From positions 1 through 64,000 of the forward strand of contig NZ_FRFD01000003.1 in the NCBI RefSeq assembly GCF_900143645.1: a stretch of 64,000 nt of DNA. The letters are read 5' to 3'. The notes beneath the pieces are model-generated. The model did not search any database. It worked only from the letters and a program-made list of their open reading frames with translations, and was not told the DNA's origin. This document shows positions 58,513 to 64,000 of the stretch, one piece after another. Both the position numbers and the translations under genes were made by a program. Origin of the DNA: Anaerocolumna xylanovorans DSM 12503 (lineage in GTDB: Bacteria; Bacillota; Clostridia; Lachnospirales; Lachnospiraceae). How positions within the stretch are numbered: the stretch's first letter is position 1; each line of letters begins with the position of its first letter.

Positions 58513-59487
58513 TTATTTGGTAAAAAGTTTGTCGTTACGTCCTTCGTAAGGCGCCTGAATCATCAAGGGCTTTAAGAAGGCAATGGTCTTATCGACACCG
58601 TCTGCTCTGGACATTGTTACATCTTCATGTTCATAGCTGAATACTCCGTCATAACCGGCAAGGTAAAGCTCGGTGATGAGGCTCTTCCAGTCAACACTGC
58701 CCCAGCCTGGGATACGGAAGCGGAAGGAGCGGTTTAGCTCTGCCCAGTTACCCTGGAACATCCAGTATCCGCCGCGGGGAAGATTATGGGAGAGAATTTG
58801 TGTGTCCTTTGCATGAACAGCAAATATCTTATCTTTCATCTCATCCACGAAAGCTTCTACGGATATCCCTGTGTAAAGGAGATTTGCAGGATCCATATTT
58901 ATACCGAAGTTCGGATGATTGTGAAGTAATTCGACAGCTCTTCTGGCGCTGTGTAAATCATAGATAATGTTATTGGGATGGGCTTCGATTGCTAACTTAA
59001 CACCATATTCTTTATATTTTTCCAGAATGGGAGTGAATCTTTCTACGAAGTTTTGCTCCTCTTCTTCCCATCCCTTGCTGTTAGGAAATACGTTGAAGTG
59101 TCCCATATTTTGAATGCCGGTAAAGCCTATAACAGTCGGAACCTCTAAGGCATTGGCTATCTGTGCGCTGCGGATTAAGCTGTTTATACCAAACGCATGC
59201 TGTTCTTTGGGGGTTCCGCCGCAGATGTGGGCAACATCCTTGCCTTCACCTAGGATTGCCATACTGTCAGCATGATTACTCAATGCAGATATAAAGAGTC
59301 CGTGGCTTTCTACCATTGATTTTAATTTTTTTGCATTATCACCCTTTGTAATTTCATCGGGGTCAAGCTGCCCATTGTCTGTATAAGTTGGAATTTCGAC
59401 TGCTTCATATCCTTTTTCAGCAGCCAGTTTTACTACATCCTCAAGTTTCCAGTCAGAAAAGTTAACTGTACAAAAACCTACTTTCAT
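58513..59487 (-). CDS. Sugar phosphate isomerase/epimerase (xylose isomerase-like TIM barrel)
   Basis: A 324-residue AP-endonuclease-2 type TIM barrel: MKVGFCTVNFSDWKLEDVVK at the start, AIEAHPNN (metal Glu), NFGINMDPANL, FAVHAKDTQ and FSYEHED at strand ends give the Glu/His/Asp metal set. Such enzymes isomerise or epimerise free or phosphorylated sugars. Start 59487 uses GGAGGAGG 8 nt upstream. It lies 18 nt after deoC-like aldolase in the same operon. Confidence 0.88.
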   Translation of the reverse strand: MKVGFCTVNFSDWKLEDVVKLAAEKGYEAVEIPTYTDNGQLDPDEITKGDNAKKLKSMVESHGLFISALSNHADSMAILGEGKDVAHICGGTPKEQHAFGINSLIRSAQIANALEVPTVIGFTGIQNMGHFNVFPNSKGWEEEEQNFVERFTPILEKYKEYGVKLAIEAHPNNIIYDLHSARRAVELLHNHPNFGINMDPANLLYTGISVEAFVDEMKDKIFAVHAKDTQILSHNLPRGGYWMFQGNWAELNRSFRFRIPGWGSVDWKSLITELYLAGYDGVFSYEHEDVTMSRADGVDKTIAFLKPLMIQAPYEGRNDKLFTK

Positions 59488-59505
59488 AAATAGTACCTCC
59501 TCCAA

Positions 59506-60201
59506 TTATTTCTTTATCTTTTTCTCGACTTCTTCAAATATTGTATTAGCAGTTCTTACACCGATTCCAAAACGGTCACAGCCTGCTTTTACCATCTGTT
59601 CCAGGGTATCTAAGTTTCTTACGCCGCCGGCTGCTTTGATTTTTGCAGAATTTCCAATGACTGAACGAATCAGCTTTACCGTCTCTACTGTGGTTGGCTT
59701 CGGTCCCCAGCCGGTGCCTGTTTTTATGTATGTCGCTCCGGCAGAAACACCGATCTCGCTGGCTCTCTTAATTTCCTCATCTGTAAGGTAGCAGATTTCC
59801 AGGATAGTCTTAACTGGAACACTGCCTGCCGTTTCAACAACAGCTTTGATATCGTTTTTTACATAGTCATAATTGCCGCTTTTTAAGGCGCTGACATTGA
59901 TAACCATGTCCAGCTCTTTGCAGCCCATAGAGAGCAGTTCATTTGCTGTAGATACTTTAATGTGAGTAGTTTCAGCGCCTCCGGGAAATCCGACCACGCC
60001 TGTAACAACAGTATTAGGGCAATCTGCCAATTTGTCAAGGGTATAACGGGTAGCCCAAGGCATTGGACTGGCACAGATACAATTGTACTTTCGTACAATA
60101 TCAATCATTTGGTTGATTTCCTCCATTGTTACGTCGGTCCGAACTGTACTGACATCCAATATTCTACCCAAATTAGCGTAAAAATTTGTTTCATTAACCA
60201 T
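59506..60201 (-). CDS. DeoC-family aldolase
   Basis: A 231-residue class I aldolase of the deoxyribose-phosphate aldolase family. It shows ELDMVINVSALKSG (about 105-118), the Schiff-base lysine in GATYIKTGTGW (about 164-174) and AAGGVRNL near residue 189. It cleaves a 2-deoxy-type sugar phosphate to an aldehyde and glyceraldehyde 3-phosphate or similar. Start 60201 uses GCGGAGG 9 nt upstream. As first gene of the minus-strand operon, and with no phosphopentomutase or nucleoside phosphorylase near, a role outside nucleoside salvage is likely. Confidence 0.9.
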   Translation of the reverse strand: MVNETNFYANLGRILDVSTVRTDVTMEEINQMIDIVRKYNCICASPMPWATRYTLDKLADCPNTVVTGVVGFPGGAETTHIKVSTANELLSMGCKELDMVINVSALKSGNYDYVKNDIKAVVETAGSVPVKTILEICYLTDEEIKRASEIGVSAGATYIKTGTGWGPKPTTVETVKLIRSVIGNSAKIKAAGGVRNLDTLEQMVKAGCDRFGIGVRTANTIFEEVEKKIKK

Positions 60202-60230
60202 TTTACATTCCTCCGCTGTATTCATTTTGA

Positions 60231-60284
60231 AAACATAATTATGAATTCGAGATGAATATAACATAAAAATAATGTTTGTGTCAA
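60231..60284 (-). promoter_or_regulatory. Promoter of the deoC-like operon with operator
   Basis: On the minus strand TTGACA (60279-60284) and TTATAT (60256-60261) are 17 bp apart. The spacer contains AACAT..ATGTT (AACATTATTTTTATGTT read on this strand), a variant of the AAACATAATTATGTTT palindrome at the opposite promoter; AAACATAATTATG recurs at 60231-60243, near the transcription start. Confidence 0.8.
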
Positions 60285-60383
60285 TAAAGTTACTGAAAAA
60301 TATTTTTGTTGTACAAATATCACAATAAAAATAATAAAAAACCATATAAATGCACAAAGTGAATTAATATAAAGTCCAAGTGA

Positions 60384-60412
60384 TTGACAAAACATAATTA
60401 TGTTTGTATAAT
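60384..60412 (+). promoter_or_regulatory. Promoter of the kinase operon with palindrome between -35 and -10
   Basis: TTGACA at 60384-60389 and TATAAT at 60407-60412, 17 bp apart, a full consensus. The spacer is filled by the perfect 16-bp palindrome AAACATAATTATGTTT (60390-60405), an ideal repressor site. The repressor gene is not recognised in the window. Confidence 0.88.
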
Positions 60413-60446
60413 ATGCCTCATAATCAAGAAACGAGGAAAAGCCGTT

Positions 60447-61961
60447 ATGAAAGTAATTGCGTTTGATCTTGGAACAGGTGGTGTAAAGGCTTCCTTGTAT
60501 GATGAAGCTCTTGATACACTTGGAAAGGTATTTATTGAATATGAGACGTTATTTCCGGGACCTTCGTTCCATGAACAGCGTCCGAAAGATTGGTGGCAGG
60601 GTGTGGTCAGATGCTGCCGCAGCCTGTTAGAAGAGACTGCTGTAAGGAAGGAAGAGATTGGATGTGTTGCTTTGTCCGGGCATAGTCTTGTGAATGTTCC
60701 GGTTGATAAGAATGGAAATTGTCTTCTGGATGCAGTTCCTATCTGGTCAGATACCAGGGCTTTAAATGAGGCGGACGAATTTTTTCAAAAAGTAAACAAG
60801 GATGAATGGTATATGACCACAGGAAATGGATTTCCCAGTGCATGCTATTCTATATTTAAACTGATGTGGATGAAAAAGCACGAACCGGATGTTTTTAGGA
60901 AGACCTATAAAGTGCTTGGCTCAAAGGATTATATTAATTTTAAACTAACAGGGAAGATGGCAACGGATTTCTCCTATATTTCAGGGTGCGGCGCTTATGC
61001 TTTAAAACAGAAAAAGCTAAAGGAAGAATATTTGGAGACAGCAGGATTGCCGGGAGATATCTTCCCTGATATTGTGACATCCCATACCATAATAGGATAT
61101 GTTACCCGGGAGGCGGCACAATTGACAGGCCTTAAGGAAGGAACGGCCGTTGCCTGCGGAGGTGTTGATAATGCCTGTATGGCATTGGGGGCAGCAGGGG
61201 CAGAGGAAGGAAAATCTTATATTTCCCTTGGAACCTCCAGTTGGATCCCTGTTAATTCTCATGAACCAATCCTTGATAAGGAGAAAAAGCCTTATGTATT
61301 TGCACATCTTGAAGAAGATATGTTTACTTCCGCCTTCTCCATCTTTTCGGGAGGAAATTCTTTTAGATGGATACGGGATGCTATCGGAAATGAGACAGAG
61401 GGAATCAAGGAAACCTATGACGAGCTTTGCAGACAGGCAGAAAATTCTCCTCCGGGAGCAAAGGGAGTGATATTTAATCCAAGCCTGGCAGGAGGGACAT
61501 CCCAGGATAAGAGTGTTAATATTCAGGGGGCTTTTCTGAATCTGAATTTGGCAGTCACAAGGCAGGATTTGATTCGATCCGCCTTGGAAGGTATTACAAT
61601 GAATCTGAAATGTTCCTATGACTTTATGAAAGAAAAAGTGGTTATGGATGAGGAACTGCTGATATGCGGAGGCGGGAGCAAAAGTCCCTTCTGGATGCAG
61701 CTATTTGCGGATGTCTTTGACGTTACTGTTATAAAGAGCAGTATTGACCAGGATGCAGCATCTCTGGGAGCGGCCGCGGCAGCCGCAAGGTCGTTGGGAA
61801 TTATCAAAGACTACAGTTTTATAAAACATCTGCACAGGATAGAAAAAAGCTATATACCAAATGCAGAGCATGTGCGGATATACGAAAAGCAGTTAGAGAT
61901 ATTTAAGCATGCATCAAAAGTACTGGCTGATTTTGGTGATTATATGCATAATGCATTATAA
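60447..61961 (+). CDS. FGGY-family carbohydrate kinase
   Basis: A 504-residue sugar kinase. MKVIAFDLGTGGVKASLYDE is the N-terminal phosphate-1 loop, CGGVDNACMALG the central motif and LLICGGGSKSPFWMQLFADV the C-terminal adenosine motif of the xylulokinase/glycerol kinase family. It would phosphorylate a pentulose, polyol or similar. Start 60447 has GAGGAAAAG upstream; the codons before it overlap the promoter. It opens the plus-strand catabolic operon, facing the aldolase operon and sharing its operator motif. Confidence 0.9.
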   Translation: MKVIAFDLGTGGVKASLYDEALDTLGKVFIEYETLFPGPSFHEQRPKDWWQGVVRCCRSLLEETAVRKEEIGCVALSGHSLVNVPVDKNGNCLLDAVPIWSDTRALNEADEFFQKVNKDEWYMTTGNGFPSACYSIFKLMWMKKHEPDVFRKTYKVLGSKDYINFKLTGKMATDFSYISGCGAYALKQKKLKEEYLETAGLPGDIFPDIVTSHTIIGYVTREAAQLTGLKEGTAVACGGVDNACMALGAAGAEEGKSYISLGTSSWIPVNSHEPILDKEKKPYVFAHLEEDMFTSAFSIFSGGNSFRWIRDAIGNETEGIKETYDELCRQAENSPPGAKGVIFNPSLAGGTSQDKSVNIQGAFLNLNLAVTRQDLIRSALEGITMNLKCSYDFMKEKVVMDEELLICGGGSKSPFWMQLFADVFDVTVIKSSIDQDAASLGAAAAAARSLGIIKDYSFIKHLHRIEKSYIPNAEHVRIYEKQLEIFKHASKVLADFGDYMHNAL

Positions 61962-62001
61962 TACATTTTATAATTTAACGAATCGAAGGAGGATTTAAAA
62001 A

Positions 62002-63243
62002 ATGGGGTACAAGGAAACATTATTATCTCCAATCAAAGTCGGAACACGTGAATCTAAGAACCGCTTCTTTATCCAGGCTATGGAATGCTGCGATGCGGAT
62101 AAGGAAGGCAATCCGAGTGAATTAACCTTGGAACGCTATACCAATCTGTTCAGAGGTAAGGCGGGAATAATTACGCTGGAAGCTATTTCAATTACTCACG
62201 AATCAAGGAGCCGTGATAATCAGTTAATGATTATGCCTGAAAATGCAGAAGCGTTAAAACGGTTTATTAAAAAGCTGAAAGAAGTTAATCCGGATGCTTT
62301 AATCGTATTTCAGTTAACACATTCCGGGGAATTGAGTAATCCAAATTTTTCAAGAAGAGTAACAGTTAACCCGCTTTATGGTTATGGCGGGGATTTGTTA
62401 ACGGAAGAAGAAGTGGATAAGATTATGGATGAGTATACACTTTCTGCTCAAATTGCCCATGAGGTTGGAGCAGATGGTGTGGATTTAAAGCTGTGCCATG
62501 GCTATCTTGGCTCTCAGATTATCCGCCCTTATAACTCCAGGGACTGGAAGTATGGCGGAAGCTGGGAAAACCGCAGCCGTTTTGCATTTGATTTATACGA
62601 AAGGATCTCACGTGCCGTAAATGATAAAAACTTCCTCATTGGCTCCAAGCTTTCCATGTGGGAAGGTTTCCCGGGCGGTTTTGGTACGGATGCAGAGGAT
62701 TCTGCCCTTATTGATTTGAAGGAACCCCTTTCATTGGTAAAAGGGCTAGAGGAAAGAGGGGCCCAGTATTTTGTTGAAACCCTTGGAAGCCCTTCCATTA
62801 CGGTAAGTCTTGTACAGGCAGAGCGTCAACATCCATACATAGCTTATTTACACCAGACCTTTCAGAAAGCATTAAAGGATGCAGTAAAGCCGGAAACAGT
62901 CATTGTGGGCTCTAACTATTCCGTATACGGAAGGGGAAATAGAGGACTTCAGGCATGTGATCCTGCTGAAAATACAATGCTGAAGGTTGGTGCACGTAAT
63001 ATTGAGCGCGGAATCACAGATATGATTGCATTGGGAAGACAATCCTTTGCAGACCCTTTACTGCCTTTGAAATTAGAAGAAGGAAAAGAGCAGGATATTC
63101 ATTTTTGTACAATCTGCGACAACTGTCTTGAATTATTAATTCGCCAGAAGCCTATTGGATGTTGTACCTTTAATAAATACTATACGGATACTCTTGTAAA
63201 TACCAGAAAAGAAATGGGGAAATTAAATCAGAATCATACCTGA
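62002..63243 (+). CDS. Old Yellow Enzyme family NADH:flavin oxidoreductase with C-terminal cysteine motif
   Basis: A 413-residue FMN TIM barrel. Features: NRFFIQAMECCDAD near residue 20, LVFQLTHSGE-like IVFQLTHSG, GADGVDLKLCHGYLGSQIIR (active-site region, where relatives have HGAHGYL) and YGGSWENRSRF. CTICDNC with a following GCC near residues 371-391 is the [4Fe-4S] pattern of 2,4-dienoyl-CoA reductase-like members, but the NAD domain of those is absent. It likely reduces an enone or enoate. GGAGG lies 13 nt upstream. Second gene of the kinase operon. Confidence 0.88.
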   Translation: MGYKETLLSPIKVGTRESKNRFFIQAMECCDADKEGNPSELTLERYTNLFRGKAGIITLEAISITHESRSRDNQLMIMPENAEALKRFIKKLKEVNPDALIVFQLTHSGELSNPNFSRRVTVNPLYGYGGDLLTEEEVDKIMDEYTLSAQIAHEVGADGVDLKLCHGYLGSQIIRPYNSRDWKYGGSWENRSRFAFDLYERISRAVNDKNFLIGSKLSMWEGFPGGFGTDAEDSALIDLKEPLSLVKGLEERGAQYFVETLGSPSITVSLVQAERQHPYIAYLHQTFQKALKDAVKPETVIVGSNYSVYGRGNRGLQACDPAENTMLKVGARNIERGITDMIALGRQSFADPLLPLKLEEGKEQDIHFCTICDNCLELLIRQKPIGCCTFNKYYTDTLVNTRKEMGKLNQNHT

Positions 63244-63314
63244 TGTTTGGGTGCCGGAGGTTATGAAATAATATCTGAAAAATTGAATTTATATGATACA
63301 AGGAGAAGAATATA

Positions 63315-63842
63315 ATGGATGCTAAAAATTTTTGTAAAGCTCATTTGTTAATAGGTATTCTTGCAGGTTTGGTTATGCTGCTTACAAATGTTTTACAGGC
63401 GGTTGGTTTTATTACACCGAATGCAGGGTTGACTTTTGTGGCTTTTATTGCATGGTCGTGCTACTTTTTTTCCGGCTGCACGCCAAAGGATGCTCTTATT
63501 TCCTGGAGCAGTTTTGCTGTAGGTATTATCTGTGCAGTTATTATTTTTCTATGTGGTTCCTTATTCAGCGGTTTTGGTATGAATACAGCCTATGTAGCCC
63601 TTCCTCTTGCAGTGGTGGTTGGAGTTATCTTCATGGATTTGGGTGAAAAGCTTCCCTTTGCCAACAGGGTTTCTGCAATTTATCTGGGGGCGGCAACATT
63701 TTTCGGTATGATGGGGATACCGGCAGTAGCTGAAAAGAGATATTTATTAGTAGCCGTTGCCGAACTGGTTTATGCTGCAATCGGATTCTTTTCAGGATAT
63801 CTGACAGTAAAGATTTTAAACTACTTTTCTCCAAAAGCTTAA
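63315..63842 (+). CDS. DUF1097 family membrane protein
   Basis: A 175-residue membrane protein with about five hydrophobic segments (LLIGILAGLVMLLTNVLQAV at the start). Composition and FIAWSCYFFSGCTPKDALI match DUF1097, a family often found with transport or catabolic genes and suspected of moving small organic compounds. AAGGAGAAG is 7 nt upstream. Third gene of the kinase operon; it may be the importer of the unknown substrate, which is inference. Confidence 0.82.
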   Translation: MDAKNFCKAHLLIGILAGLVMLLTNVLQAVGFITPNAGLTFVAFIAWSCYFFSGCTPKDALISWSSFAVGIICAVIIFLCGSLFSGFGMNTAYVALPLAVVVGVIFMDLGEKLPFANRVSAIYLGAATFFGMMGIPAVAEKRYLLVAVAELVYAAIGFFSGYLTVKILNYFSPKA

Positions 63843-63885
63843 GCTGGAAAAATACAAAGTTCGGACAGGCAGAAAGGAATACCGG

Positions 63886-64000
63886 ATGATGGGGCCGTGT
63901 GAAAATGGTATAAAAAAAGATATACCTTCCGATTTGTTAATAGGCTTTGGCAGGCAATTAACAAGAGAAGATATATCCCTTCAAAGAAACCCATTTCAGT
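63886..64000 (+). CDS. Start of an unidentified gene (runs off the window)
   Basis: ATG 63886 (or 63889) follows AAAGGAATACCGG and the frame stays open to the end of the window, encoding MMGPCENGIKKDIPSDLLIG followed by more polar residues. It continues the plus-strand catabolic operon. Too short to assign a family. Confidence 0.55.
   Translation, partial: MMGPCENGIKKDIPSDLLIGFGRQLTREDISLQRNPFQ

Noticed and set aside
1..64000. tRNA, rRNA, transposase, integrase or prophage genes
   Set aside because: None seen on either strand; no tRNA-like cloverleaf, no terminal inverted repeats with transposase motifs.

Overview
The window reads as a chromosomal segment of a low-GC, strictly anaerobic Firmicute, most likely a Lachnospiraceae-type clostridium. 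The reasons are the AT-rich sequence, strong AGGAGG-type ribosome binding sites, frequent ATGA or TTGA gene overlaps, several flavodoxins, an electron-confurcating lactate dehydrogenase/Etf operon, an MsmK-dependent-looking sugar ABC transporter without its own ATPase, and many two-component and AraC/MarR/MerR regulators. I saw no tRNA, rRNA, CRISPR array, transposase or phage gene. The genus call is inference; no marker gene is present.

Layout. 1-2870: MerR-controlled module (YqhD-type alcohol dehydrogenase, flavodoxin, MerR) behind a 19-bp-spacer MerR promoter, with a decayed carboxymuconolactone-decarboxylase-like remnant. 2950-8875: sugar ABC importer (lipoprotein plus two permeases), a cytosolic GH66 dextranase-like enzyme and an AraC regulator. 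9022-9678: nitroreductase. 9798-13559 (minus): Mn/Zn-type ABC importer with a 22-bp palindromic operator. 13937-15097 (minus): CPA2 cation/proton antiporter. 15508-18402: two-component system plus lipoprotein. 18450-19224: HxlR regulator facing remnants of lost genes. 19406-25478: lactate utilisation (FadR-type regulator, LctP, EtfB, EtfA, D-lactate dehydrogenase). 25864-32326: MFS transporter, Fe-S uracil-DNA glycosylase-like protein, small secreted protein, AraC regulator and LacZ-type beta-galactosidase. 32717-35074: YczE-like membrane protein, adenosine deaminase, Crp-like regulator.

35208-38702 is the most unusual block: a MarR regulator, then four tandem 77-bp units (each with two stem-loops, one showing a compensatory base change) leading directly into two ArsA-family ATPases with HSP20-like C-termini that flank a small uncharacterised protein. 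39152-44865: a DUF2339 membrane protein, a two-component system whose response regulator carries an in-frame TGA, and two secreted or anchored proteins. 45085-49088: flavodoxin, FtsX-type ABC exporter and a second complete two-component system. 49111-52903: a three-domain DUF protein and an EF-G/TetM-like GTPase fused to a YacP/Rae1-like NYN nuclease domain. 52938-56909: MarR-MATE-flavodoxin (minus) diverging from TetR-flavodoxin-FMN-binding protein (plus). 57009-64000: two divergent catabolic operons (DeoC aldolase, sugar phosphate isomerase, zinc dehydrogenase and VOC protein, against FGGY kinase, Old Yellow Enzyme family oxidoreductase, DUF1097 protein and an unfinished gene) sharing palindromic operators in both promoters.

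The strongest leads for new biology are the ribosomal GTPase-NYN nuclease fusion at 50243-52903 and the tandem structured-repeat leader with paired ArsA-HSP20 ATPases at 35804-38702. The lactate permease leader (inverted operators bracketing a terminator) and the divergent catabolic cluster of unknown substrate are the next best. All assignments come from reading motifs in the sequence and translations; no database search was possible.
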